Of a stretch of 44,615 nucleotides of DNA, positions 8,194 through 16,456 are shown one piece after another; within the stretch, counting starts at the first letter, position 1, and each line of letters opens with the position of its first letter. The notes below the pieces were generated by a model. The model did no database searches. It had not been told where the DNA came from and worked only from the letters and a program-made list of their open reading frames with translations. Position numbers and translations under genes: made by a program. The stretch spans positions 1 to 44,615 of the forward strand of contig URDR01000012.1 of the NCBI GenBank assembly GCA_900546645.1, written 5' to 3'. Source of the DNA: an uncultured Bacteroides sp. Lineage in GTDB: Bacteria; Bacteroidota; Bacteroidia; Bacteroidales; Bacteroidaceae.

Positions 8194-8869
8194 TTACTTT
8201 GCATCTTTTCTATATTTCTTCCTGAATTTCTCTACAAATAGTTTAATTTTCTCATTTTTCATACCAACCTTCTCGCGTTCAAACTTTCCAGGGATTGTCA
8301 CCACAAAATAATCCTCATATCTACCACATTCGGAAAGTGTACGTAGTCTTCTTTTCAAATTGTGTGCACGCCGTCTGAAATTATGAAAGTTCCTAAAATA
8401 TGCAGATGCATCTTGTGAAAGTAATGATATAATAGATTCACAAGCATGAGAATGAATAGGAGCTTCATAAATATTCCTATTTGCCAACATTAATACCTGA
8501 AAACTATTCCGATATCTTATTGAGTGACCTATTCTGTCTTGCATTTCTTTGATTGCAAGTATAATATCCAGACTTTGGTAGTTCTCTGCAACTTTCTTCC
8601 TAAGGCATTCCAAATATTCCTTTCTGGTATTGTTCTGTTTGTAATAATAATATGGATCGTAATTACAAGCGGAGTCGTCTCTTCCAACAAGTTTCAACTG
8701 TTTTTCTAATTCTTTTATTTCCCAATCCAATTCTTCTTTTTTTCCTTTTTGACCAGGGTGTTTGGTTATATATCCACTTCACTCCATAATATGTACCAAT
8801 AAAAGGAGTGCATACTAACACAGCACCAATAAGCCCCGCCATGAAAAGGTCATCTTAATCTATTCTCAT
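8194..8869 (-). pseudogene. Decayed member of the ECG/PGEF membrane family (178-aa frame still open)
   Basis: An intact 178-aa frame (8194-8730) carries the family's C-terminal part, with LSECGRYEDYFVVTIPGKF. Upstream, the expected N-terminus is still readable but broken. ATG at 8867-8869 begins M-R-I-D, then a TAA stop (8855-8857) stands where the paralogue at 9729-10382 has Lys in MKIDKDDLF. The frame then continues DDLFMAGLIGAVLVCTPF ... KWIYNQTPW and loses frame in a run of seven A (8737-8743), one base too long. Nonsense plus frameshift argue for a pseudogene. A truncated soluble protein from an internal start, or slippage in the A run, remains possible. The C-terminus is closest to that of the 11134-12162 protein. 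Confidence 0.75.
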
Positions 8870-8904
8870 TATTCCTATATTTTATATAAAACTGATAGTA
8901 TAAA

Positions 8905-8964
8905 GGAAAAAGGAGCATCAGACTCTCGTTTTCCTAACTGCTAACCACGATGTTTACCTGATGC
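8905..8964 (-). terminator. Probable terminator after the ATP-grasp gene
   Basis: Arms GCATCAG (8915-8921) and CTGATGC (8958-8964) enclose a 36-base loop. Leftward the stem is followed by TCCTTTTTCC. The large loop makes it weaker than the other terminators here. Confidence 0.55.
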
Positions 8965-8978
8965 GTTATCTCAGACCA

Positions 8979-9716
8979 TTAAATATACCAATACTCATCA
9001 AATGTATTTGTTAGTTCAGCCCATCGAGTGATTATAAATTTGGCATATAGATGCGGAAACAGACCATAACATCCGAGAGCATATCCTTCGTTTACTTCAA
9101 CCAATAGCGTTTTACCATTTGAAGTGACTCCGAAATCAATACCATACGCATTGGGTGCGGTTACATAATCCTTCACTGCGTTTTCAATCACGCTTGGATT
9201 ATAATGCACTTTCCAATCCCCTTTATAGGGTCTGACATCGAGTATTTTTCCATATCTCACAAAGACTCTCCACTCTGCCATAAAATCAACAGGTTCGCTA
9301 CATAACACCTCGTAATTATCGTCACAGCATCCGCAACCCACTAAATCATGACTGGTGCTGATAACTCTTCCCGATAATCTTTTTCCTTCAACCGATTTAA
9401 TGAATACCGGCCATAATGCAGGAGTGTTCGCTATCTTATTTATGTTGGATTTCCATAGTAATCTTCCGAAATAAGTAGCTAATTCTTTTGGATAGTTTAT
9501 TGCAGTACATTCAATTCCAAAATCATGCAATCTGCGTTCTATCATCCTGATACCGCTGACTATTAGTTCTTCTTTGCTATGATTATGCTCTATCAGTTCT
9601 TCATATTTTTGAAAGAAGACACATTCATACCCCATAGCCTGTAAACCTTCAAATGCAGCAAATGCATTTGTATTGCATGGGTGTCCTGTAGAATCACATT
9701 GTATAAAAACTCTCAT
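8979..9716 (-). CDS. ATP-grasp domain protein, R2K clade (DUF4343-like)
   Basis: 245 aa. The N-terminal half is a Rossmann-like pre-ATP-grasp part (MRVFIQCDSTGHP...MGYECVFF). The C-terminal half holds ATP-grasp features: VFIKS with Lys107, EPVDFMAEWRVFVR at 141-154, RPYKGDW, D194, and the metal-ligand block LLVEVNEGYALG at 205-215 (E207, N209). This layout fits the R2K ATP-grasp clade (DUF4343), which occurs in phages and in genome-conflict neighbourhoods and is predicted to ligate amino acids or peptides; the substrate is unknown. It sits between two members of the ECG/PGEF family, 12 bases after the 9729 gene, so it is very likely co-transcribed with that membrane protein. Confidence 0.75.
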   Translation of the reverse strand: MRVFIQCDSTGHPCNTNAFAAFEGLQAMGYECVFFQKYEELIEHNHSKEELIVSGIRMIERRLHDFGIECTAINYPKELATYFGRLLWKSNINKIANTPALWPVFIKSVEGKRLSGRVISTSHDLVGCGCCDDNYEVLCSEPVDFMAEWRVFVRYGKILDVRPYKGDWKVHYNPSVIENAVKDYVTAPNAYGIDFGVTSNGKTLLVEVNEGYALGCYGLFPHLYAKFIITRWAELTNTFDEYWYI

Positions 9717-9728
9717 TTTATTGTGTTT

Positions 9729-10382
9729 TTATTCTTTCTTATATTTATTCCTAAACTCCTCGATAAATTTCCTTATAAACCTTGAAGATTGAATTTCATG
9801 ATATTCATACCATCCGGGGACTTCCACTATATAATAATTTTCGTAATGGCCACATTCAGCCCTTGTCTGTGCATGGATATATCTATGTTGCGGTTTAGGC
9901 AATGGATCTTTTTCATGTGCATTTGATTTGCCCTGTTCAAAGTAAATATCTGCACGTTCAGATTCTTTAGGTATGTGGTAATAATCTTTATGAACCAAAA
10001 GCACAACATCATAAATTGTATTTGATGGTATATAATAGTTTGTTGGGAATGATTCACTTGTTGTTGCTATTATAATTGGGGGAGAAACATATCCCTTTTC
10101 CAATTTCTTTTTTAAGTCTTTACAATAATCTTCCCTATTCCTCAAGAAGTTATTCCTAAAATAAAGGGGATCATAATGTAGTGACTTGTCATTCCTTCCA
10201 TATAAGCCCAACTTCTCTTCCAGCAGATGTATTTCTTTATCCAATTCTTTTTTTTTCTTTAGTTCCCAAGGCGTGTGTCTGTAAATCCATTTTCCGGCAG
10301 AGAAAGTAAGAGTAAATGGGCTGCATAGGATTAATCCAATTCCAATAGCCCCAATAAATAAATCATCTTTATCAATTTTCAT
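9729..10382 (-). CDS. Membrane protein of the ECG/PGEF paralogous family
   Basis: 217 aa. One hydrophobic unit (residues 8-33, IGAIGIGLILCSPFTLTFSAG) precedes KWIYRHTPWE. A charged helix follows, with EIHLLEEKLGLYGRN, then DPLYFRNN, SPPIIIA and a C-terminal RAECGHYENYYIVEVPGWYE at 174-193. It has a single membrane unit where the 7227 protein has two, and its N-terminus (MKIDKDDLF) is the intact form of the broken one at 8869. It is followed closely by the ATP-grasp gene and preceded by the 10402 gene with a 19-base gap, forming a probable three-gene operon. Function unknown. Confidence 0.7.
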   Translation of the reverse strand: MKIDKDDLFIGAIGIGLILCSPFTLTFSAGKWIYRHTPWELKKKKELDKEIHLLEEKLGLYGRNDKSLHYDPLYFRNNFLRNREDYCKDLKKKLEKGYVSPPIIIATTSESFPTNYYIPSNTIYDVVLLVHKDYYHIPKESERADIYFEQGKSNAHEKDPLPKPQHRYIHAQTRAECGHYENYYIVEVPGWYEYHEIQSSRFIRKFIEEFRNKYKKE

Positions 10383-10401
10383 AATTAGATATTATAATGT
10401 T

Positions 10402-10953
10402 TCACTTTACATTACTTTCGTTTTGAGCAGCAGGCTGTTCTTCATTACTATTTTTATTGCTGGAGGCAGGAGTTATAAAACCAATGGGTCGCCTTTGATT
10501 CTTATTCTCTTCTATGGCATCTGCTAACCAATCAGTTGTTTCATCTACTGTCTCTTTCAAATCAATAAAATAGTCGTGGAATAAAGACAATAGCATCTTT
10601 CTGTTGCAGAAATAAAAGTGTGTTTCTATAACTAATGATTCGGAAAAAGCCTTTACTACGGAATGGCGGTCTGCATCAGTGTTCACTTTATCTGCAATGA
10701 AAGTCTTTTGGGATATTTCCAATGCACCATATACTTCATGCTTTAGCTTAAACATGATTTCACATTGAGGATATTCGCCATCCAAGTTAAAGTCGATGCT
10801 GTAATAGTACTCATCCAGTTCCACCACCAATAATCCGTTTTCCAGTTTGACTTTGATGCCTTCTTCTTCCAAATAATCCATAACAACCTTACGGATTTTC
10901 CTAATGTTGCTCTTAAAAAAGAGTTTCTTCCAAGTAGATACTGCACGGTTCAT
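10402..10953 (-). CDS. Hypothetical protein, possibly YbjN / type III chaperone-like fold
   Basis: 183 aa. The pattern is a helix (VVMDYLEEEGIKV), short strands (NGLLVVELDEYYYSIDF), a second strand region, a helix (DRHSVVKAFSESL) and a long helix (MLLSLFHDYFIDLKETVDETTDWLADAIEE). This resembles YbjN-type or type III secretion chaperone-like folds, which bind partner proteins; that is a fold guess, not a family match. The last 35 residues are polar and probably disordered. It is the first gene of a probable operon with the 9729 membrane protein and the ATP-grasp gene. Confidence 0.6.
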   Translation of the reverse strand: MNRAVSTWKKLFFKSNIRKIRKVVMDYLEEEGIKVKLENGLLVVELDEYYYSIDFNLDGEYPQCEIMFKLKHEVYGALEISQKTFIADKVNTDADRHSVVKAFSESLVIETHFYFCNRKMLLSLFHDYFIDLKETVDETTDWLADAIEENKNQRRPIGFITPASSNKNSNEEQPAAQNESNVK

Positions 10954-11045
10954 ATTTTAATGATTTTAAGTGTTTCGTACTACAAAGGAATCTGATAAGA
11001 TGGACAAAAGGTGTCTGAGCCGTTAAAAAACTGAAAAATCTATAG

Positions 11046-11093
11046 TCAATCTTCTCCTTTTAGTAACTTGATGGCAACTGAGCAACAATGTTT
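11046..11093 (-). pseudogene. Relic of a Sel1-repeat gene 3' end
   Basis: Read leftward, the sequence ends in V-A-I-K-L-L-K-G-E-D-stop. This matches the last residues P-A-I-K-I-I-K-G-E-D-stop of the Sel1 protein at 12303-13121, with a similar run of bases after the stop. No open frame of useful length leads into it, so it is a leftover end from a duplicated Sel1 gene. Confidence 0.65.
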
Positions 11094-11133
11094 TGAATTA
11101 AAAACAAACAGAATAAATCAAACGATCCCCCCT

Positions 11134-12162
11134 CTATTTACAATTATTAAGGAATACTAGTGGACAATTTTTCTTGAATTTTTCTACAAACAGTTTGATT
11201 TTCTCATTCTCCATACTTACGCTCCAGCCTTCAAACTCACCAGGAATTTTTACAATAAAATAGTCTTCATATCTTTCGCATTTGGAAAATGTACACAACC
11301 GTCCTTGGAGATCTCTTGCATTATTTATTTTGGCATAAAAATACTTAAAATAGTTATTTGCATTTCGAGAGACTAACACTGATAATATAAATGGGTTTCC
11401 TATATGTGGGGGAACTTTATACAAATACTTATTGATTAGCAAGAATACCTTATTACATTTACCAGAGTACTTAGGGGTATAGGCTACACCACCTTTTGTC
11501 TCCTCTATTGCAAGTATGAAGTCTGTACGGTTAGTACTGCTTTTAAGTTCTTCTTCATGCTTCTTTCTCTTTTGTTTTTCTTCATCGGTTTCCCATGGGT
11601 TATTACCCAAATCCCAATCCCATTTGTGTTCAAGAGGGGAATAACTTGTACAATAATAAGGATTCTCCTTTGGGCGTAATCTGATCTTAGAATAATGAAA
11701 TCCAGTTTCAGTATTTCCAAAAAGATTATTTAATCTCTCAGTATCACGTTCCAAAAAATCCATATAAGCGTATCGTTCTTTTAATTCCTCCTTGGATCCG
11801 TTGATATTGGCTTCCGCTGCTTTTTGAAGCCAATAGGTCGACTCTTCAAGGTTTTGTGCGCAACCTTTTCCTTCAAGATAGAGTTTAGAAAGATGATAAT
11901 AAGCCTGTGTCTCCCCTTGTTCAGCAGCTTTTAAAAACCAAAAGAATGCCTGTTGCTCTTTTTCAGGTTGTCTTTTTCTATTAATGAGTAAAACCTTTCC
12001 CACGGCTACTTGTGAAGCGGGGTGTCCTTGTTCGGCGGCTTTCGATAACCAATAGATAGCAGTCTTATAATCTCGGTGTCGTCCAAAACCATACCAACAT
12101 CCCAATTCATATTGAGCGTCTATATCCTCTTGTTCTGCTCTTCTTTTCAAATCTCCTAGCAT
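11134..12162 (-). CDS. Sel1 repeats fused to the ECG/PGEF C-terminal domain
   Basis: 342 aa. Residues 1-120 contain three Sel1-like (tetratricopeptide-related) repeats, with A-x-Y-x-L-G-x-x-Y and A-x-x-W-x-x-K-A-A-E-x-G signatures. A linker with acidic and lysine-rich stretches follows. The last 80 residues carry TFSKCERYEDYFIVKIPGEF (291-310) and NEKIKLFVEKFKKNC. This C-terminus is nearly the same as that of the decayed gene at 8194, so the domain has been joined to two unrelated N-termini. Sel1 repeats usually bind protein partners. There is no signal peptide, so a cytosolic location is expected. The upstream gene is another Sel1 protein. Confidence 0.75.
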   Translation of the reverse strand: MLGDLKRRAEQEDIDAQYELGCWYGFGRHRDYKTAIYWLSKAAEQGHPASQVAVGKVLLINRKRQPEKEQQAFFWFLKAAEQGETQAYYHLSKLYLEGKGCAQNLEESTYWLQKAAEANINGSKEELKERYAYMDFLERDTERLNNLFGNTETGFHYSKIRLRPKENPYYCTSYSPLEHKWDWDLGNNPWETDEEKQKRKKHEEELKSSTNRTDFILAIEETKGGVAYTPKYSGKCNKVFLLINKYLYKVPPHIGNPFILSVLVSRNANNYFKYFYAKINNARDLQGRLCTFSKCERYEDYFIVKIPGEFEGWSVSMENEKIKLFVEKFKKNCPLVFLNNCK

Positions 12163-12302
12163 AATTCTTTTTTTAGTATTATAGCAAATTCATTCCATTT
12201 AAAGTCCGACTCACAGATTTGGTGATTCTGCATGGTCGATCTACTAACTGACGAAAGGGTTAAAAAATATCAGAGAAAATGGATTAAAACAACAATATAT
12301 CG

Positions 12303-13121
12303 TCAATCCTCTCCTTTTATGATCTTTATAGCAGGTTCCCATCCGGCTTCCGCTGACTTATAAAGATATTCTGTTGCTAAATCCATGTCCTTTTCAACAC
12401 CGATACCTTTCTGATACATCCAAGCCAAGTGAAACATGGAATCCGGCTCGCCCAATTCGGCAGCCTTTTTGAACCAGTTAGCTGCTTCCTCATCATTTTC
12501 CTCTACCCCCAATCCATTCAGATAACAATTACCTACACAGAAGAATGCATCAGGGCTATCTTCTTCGGAGGCTTTCATAAAACAGTCAAAAGCTTTTACG
12601 TGATTTATAGGAATGCCGCTAAGGCCGTTTTGATAGATAATCCCCATATTTTGAAAAGCTTTTATATAACCTTTATTGGCCGATTTTTCATACCAACTAA
12701 ATGCAGTCTTGATATCTTGTTCAGTACCTTCTCCGCGCCTATAGCAAACAGCCAGTTCATACATGGCTTCTGGAAGTCCACTCTGTGCAGCATCACTGAA
12801 ACATTCAAAAGCCTTGGCTACATCCTGTTCCGTACCTATTCCATGTATATAACATAACCCCAGTTCATATATGGCTTCTGGAATTTTTTCCGCAGCCCGT
12901 TGAAAACAATGAAAGGCATTCTCATCGCTTTGACGTGTTCCTAATCCTTTTTTGTAACAAATGCCTTCGTAATAAACAGCTTCCATATTACCCACAGAAG
13001 AGCCGATAGCGACTGTTAACCGTAATGATTGAAAACCAAGTTTCTGCTTATGGCTATCTTCACTGTTCAGCAGATTCAGTATTCCATCCAGAATCTTATC
13101 TGTTAGTTTCTCTTCTTTCAT
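12303..13121 (-). CDS. Sel1-repeat protein
   Basis: 272 aa with about six Sel1 repeats from residue 45 to 265, for example AIYELGLCYIHGIGTEQD and AMYELAVCYRRGEGTEQD. The repeats give an alpha-helical solenoid that normally serves as a protein-binding scaffold. No signal peptide or catalytic domain is seen. Its C-terminal tail is found again as a relic at 11046-11093, so this gene or a sister has been duplicated nearby. It lies between the WYL/HNH-like operon and the ECG/PGEF cluster, with 160 bases of non-coding sequence on its upstream side. Confidence 0.8.
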   Translation of the reverse strand: MKEEKLTDKILDGILNLLNSEDSHKQKLGFQSLRLTVAIGSSVGNMEAVYYEGICYKKGLGTRQSDENAFHCFQRAAEKIPEAIYELGLCYIHGIGTEQDVAKAFECFSDAAQSGLPEAMYELAVCYRRGEGTEQDIKTAFSWYEKSANKGYIKAFQNMGIIYQNGLSGIPINHVKAFDCFMKASEEDSPDAFFCVGNCYLNGLGVEENDEEAANWFKKAAELGEPDSMFHLAWMYQKGIGVEKDMDLATEYLYKSAEAGWEPAIKIIKGED

Positions 13122-13281
13122 GTATTCAAAACACTGTTAATAGATATTTTTTGAAATTAGTAATATTTTAATGCTTCACTTCCTGCATTCCTTTCTACAG
13201 AATGTAACTATTTTTGTATTTGCTCTGCAAAAGAAATTAGAATGTATGTCGTATTTTTAGAAAAAAAGCATTTATATATGA

Positions 13282-13833
13282 TTATAAAAACAATGAGAAA
13301 AATAACGAACTTAATGCTACAATACCTACAATAATCTTGTACGTTATAGTGTTTAAGAAGCGATATCTCTGCTCCTTTTTTATATGCTGCAAATGCATTA
13401 GAACCATTTCTTTCAATTGATTCCCTTGTATCGATGTTTGTTTTGAATTTCTTTTTATTTCTTTCTGAGTATTATTTATTAAAGCATAAGCACCGACTAT
13501 TCGTTGTTCACTCATAGTTGTAAGCTGATTCATGACCATAAACAATCTAAAAATAACTATATTTACTTCATAAAGTTTATCAAACTGCTTATAAATATTA
13601 ATAAACCCTTGATTTGTTTCATTATGCAATGATCTACTAACATCCAACAATTCTTTTGTCGTGGGATCTTTTGCATATTTAATACCTAGGAAACTACCTT
13701 TTTTCTCCGATAAATCTTGTATTAATCTCTGTGATTCTGTATTTAAATATTGTTCTTGTTCAAAAGAGCTAACAAGTATTTTTAGTTCATTTAGTTGATC
13801 GTTTAAATCAGAAAGTGTATTTTTTTTATTCAT
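13282..13833 (-). CDS. Tail-anchored coiled-coil protein, partner of the HNH-like protein
   Basis: 183 aa, mostly helical and charged, with likely coiled coils at residues 1-35 and 85-155. A single C-terminal hydrophobic helix (about 165-183, IIVGIVALSSLFFSLFL) suits a tail anchor in the inner membrane with the bulk in the cytosol. No family is recognised. Its start lies inside the end of the 530-aa gene (8-base overlap), so the two are translationally coupled and probably work together. In a defence reading it would be a sensor or a regulator of the membrane effector; that is inference. Confidence 0.7.
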   Translation of the reverse strand: MNKKNTLSDLNDQLNELKILVSSFEQEQYLNTESQRLIQDLSEKKGSFLGIKYAKDPTTKELLDVSRSLHNETNQGFINIYKQFDKLYEVNIVIFRLFMVMNQLTTMSEQRIVGAYALINNTQKEIKRNSKQTSIQGNQLKEMVLMHLQHIKKEQRYRFLNTITYKIIVGIVALSSLFFSLFL

Positions 13834-15418
13834 AATCTTTGCATAATTTTAAGAGTTCATTAGTTTCTTTTGAAGAATCTATTGATGCTTGAATATCATT
13901 TTCTATTATTTTACTATCATCTATGTATTGGTTTTCGTAATCCTCAATACAGTCTTCACATTGCTTATATAAGAGCAAATTGTCTTTAAATAAATTAGCT
14001 GTTTGCAATTGTATTACATGTGCTTCATATCCTGTTATATATGCTTTATTTTCGGCTATTTGCTCCAATTTATATATAATTTGTCCTTTTTTATTTTTAT
14101 ACTCTACCAGTTGTTTCCCTTTTTTATAAAGATCGTATCCTTGAAGTATTAGCGCAGATGTCATACCTACTATTAGTGCTGATAAAATAGGTGATACATA
14201 TGGTGCTACTATTGCTACTCCCGGAATAGCACTTAATGCAGCATTTATTACTTCATCAAGAAATATTCCAAGCACACCCATTAATGCAGCTCCGATTATT
14301 TTACTTGCACTTAATAATTTTTCGCTAAAAGAATACTCCGAAGAAGGACCGATTATAACTTTGATAGCTTGTAAAATGGGTTTCCATAACATTCTTACTA
14401 TTTTAAAAAGCTTTTTTGTTGTATCAAGAAACAAGTTTAAAATAGCATCCATTATAGTTACAACAAAATTGTTCAGAGCAGACTTCTGAAATGTATTCCA
14501 TAAATTAGAAAGTTTCTTTTGAATATTCAATAATACTCTAGATATTCTTTCTTTAAGAGGGTCTAAACATTTTTCTTTAAACTCAGCAATCAGCTCTACT
14601 ATCGTTATTTTCAATAATTCCCCAAGAGTTTGTTTAATAGCATATCCTCCAACATTTATAGCAGTTTGTTTTCCCATTGATAAGGCTCTTTCGCCAGCTT
14701 TTATTGCAACTTGTCTTCTAAGTTCAGAATGCGCTTCTTTATATGTTTTATTGGCTATATCTGGATTTATATTATAAAATTCTGCATTCGTGACTCCTGG
14801 CTTACCAGGATGTTCTTTTGCTAACCATATCTTTAAATCAATATCTCCTTTAGAACGATTTATACCAGATCGTGTTACATTTAAATTACTATCAGAGTTA
14901 GCGAAATCTCTTATTTCTTTCTCATTCAGAAATAACCCTGTAAAAAATGATTCGCTTAACTCTTTTGCAGCGATAACATGTTCATGGTCATACTTTTCAT
15001 TTACGTTACCTGCTGTTAATGTTTCCCCGGTATAACAGTCTACATGGATAGTTGTTCCATCGGGTTTCTTAGCAGCTGTTTCTATACGTTTTACACCTGC
15101 CATAAATTCCTTTCCAGTTATTTCGGAACGGACATATTTATTCTTACGTTTATCAAGAGCTTCTTTATTATCTTTTAGAATAGTTACATCATTATGATAA
15201 ATAGAGTGCTTTTCAGGTCGTTTTTCTAAAAAATCTGAAATATCCAAAGCTACTGCTATTGAATTTAAGGCTTCCTTTTGTAAGGCTTCCAACAATTGCT
15301 TGTTCATTAATTCTGGATCCAGTTTTTCAATTTCTAAATTAAGTTGGCTTAATTCATTTAGTAATTCTACTTCTTCACTGTCTAATGTAGCAGTGTTGTT
15401 TTCAATTAATTTTTCCAT
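13826..15418 (-). CDS. HNH-like nuclease domain with C-terminal hydrophobic membrane region
   Basis: 530 aa. Residues 100-195 look like an HNH endonuclease core: DCYTGE at 127-132, DHEH at 144-147 in YDHEHVIAAKEL, then SNLNVTRSGINRSKGD at 177-192, with an Asn and the N-R-S-K-G-D ending typical of HNH folds. Residues 255-355 are long amphipathic helices. Residues 371-426 hold two or three hydrophobic segments, and the last 100 residues are helical. A nuclease domain tied to membrane segments is unusual and suggests a toxic effector or a phage-DNA nuclease at the membrane. The start overlaps the WYL gene by 17 bases. The HNH call is from motif reading only. Confidence 0.65.
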   Translation of the reverse strand: MEKLIENNTATLDSEEVELLNELSQLNLEIEKLDPELMNKQLLEALQKEALNSIAVALDISDFLEKRPEKHSIYHNDVTILKDNKEALDKRKNKYVRSEITGKEFMAGVKRIETAAKKPDGTTIHVDCYTGETLTAGNVNEKYDHEHVIAAKELSESFFTGLFLNEKEIRDFANSDSNLNVTRSGINRSKGDIDLKIWLAKEHPGKPGVTNAEFYNINPDIANKTYKEAHSELRRQVAIKAGERALSMGKQTAINVGGYAIKQTLGELLKITIVELIAEFKEKCLDPLKERISRVLLNIQKKLSNLWNTFQKSALNNFVVTIMDAILNLFLDTTKKLFKIVRMLWKPILQAIKVIIGPSSEYSFSEKLLSASKIIGAALMGVLGIFLDEVINAALSAIPGVAIVAPYVSPILSALIVGMTSALILQGYDLYKKGKQLVEYKNKKGQIIYKLEQIAENKAYITGYEAHVIQLQTANLFKDNLLLYKQCEDCIEDYENQYIDDSKIIENDIQASIDSSKETNELLKLCKDYE

Positions 15419-16304
15419 CTTGATATGTTAATTTAATGTTCATAACAATCTTCTTCATTTCCTCCCTCACTTCCACAGGCTCCAGCACTTCCACTTTTTC
15501 CCGATGCCACAGCAACGCTTGATAAAAATTATAGCTCGGTCGAATCCAATAGCTGAAAATGCTCCAGCCGTCACCTTGTTCAATTTCTGTTTGTGAAGAA
15601 TGCAAAGGCAATGCCCGGATATAATCCACCTGACTGCCAAACACCTTTATTTTAATCAATACAGGTTGGCAGTCCTCATGATTCACCCCATAGCATCCTT
15701 CGAAATAAGATTGCGGAGTAATGTGGGCAGATGGAGTAGCCTGCTGTTCGGTGAGGCGCAGGTTGCTGATACGTTCTAAGGCATACACTGTAGGATTCTT
15801 GCGGCTTAATGGTTCGGCCACCAAATACCAGCGTTGCTCCCATGTTTTTAGGAAACAAGGAATACGTTCATGGTGGGTTATAGTTTTCCGGTTGAAAGAA
15901 CTGTAGTCAAAAGCTACTACTACCTTTCTGTCTATAGCTTCAAGAAGGGTATGCAGGTGTTCGACTCCGCTCGGTGCTTCTTCCAATATCAGTTGTTCAC
16001 GATGCTTCATGGCCAACTCTGTAAGCCCTTGTATGTGAAAGGCTGATAGCAGGTATTTATAAAGAGAGTTATTTTTGATATAGTCGAAATTGGCAATGTA
16101 GTACTTCTTTGCACGCACATCATATTCAATGTCAATAGCAAAGACATCGGATATATACTCCTTGTAACGTCCGAATGTCTTGGGTATGATTTCACCATCG
16201 TAAAGAGACGAATATTCCCAATGGCAATTAATCTCTTTGAGTGACATCGGAGTGCCACGTGAAAGAAGTTCTACTATATATAGACATTTTTCAAGTTTTC
16301 CCAT
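15402..16304 (-). CDS. WYL-domain transcriptional regulator
   Basis: 300 aa. The N-terminal region is a winged helix-like DNA-binding part (LSRGTPMSLKEINCHWEYSS). A WYL domain follows, with the literal W159-Y160-L161 in QRWYLVAEPLSRK and the companion YALERI block at 174-179. WYL regulators sense nucleic acid or nucleotide ligands and often control anti-phage operons (BrxR/CapW-type, established). It overlaps the HNH-like gene by 17 bases, making WYL, HNH-like and coiled-coil genes one operon. A perfect inverted repeat 38 bases before the start (16342-16362) is the probable autoregulatory operator. Confidence 0.88.
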   Translation of the reverse strand: MGKLEKCLYIVELLSRGTPMSLKEINCHWEYSSLYDGEIIPKTFGRYKEYISDVFAIDIEYDVRAKKYYIANFDYIKNNSLYKYLLSAFHIQGLTELAMKHREQLILEEAPSGVEHLHTLLEAIDRKVVVAFDYSSFNRKTITHHERIPCFLKTWEQRWYLVAEPLSRKNPTVYALERISNLRLTEQQATPSAHITPQSYFEGCYGVNHEDCQPVLIKIKVFGSQVDYIRALPLHSSQTEIEQGDGWSIFSYWIRPSYNFYQALLWHREKVEVLEPVEVREEMKKIVMNIKLTYQDGKIN

Positions 16305-16341
16305 ACTCTTTTGTTTTTACAATTACAAATTTGCAAAGAGA

Positions 16342-16362
16342 GTAAGACAAAAACTGTCTTAC
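16342..16362 (-). promoter_or_regulatory. Inverted-repeat operator upstream of the WYL operon
   Basis: Perfect 8-bp arms GTAAGACA and TGTCTTAC with a 5-base spacer, centred about 48 bases before the WYL start. The size and place fit a dimeric repressor site. Binding by the neighbouring WYL protein is inferred. Confidence 0.6.
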
Positions 16363-16456
16363 AACTAAACAAAATAGTACTATGCCTATAAGTCCCCCAA
16401 AGTCAGCATTAGATTTAAGTATAAAAGAAAGGCATGAGGACTTGTCTTGCTATTCA

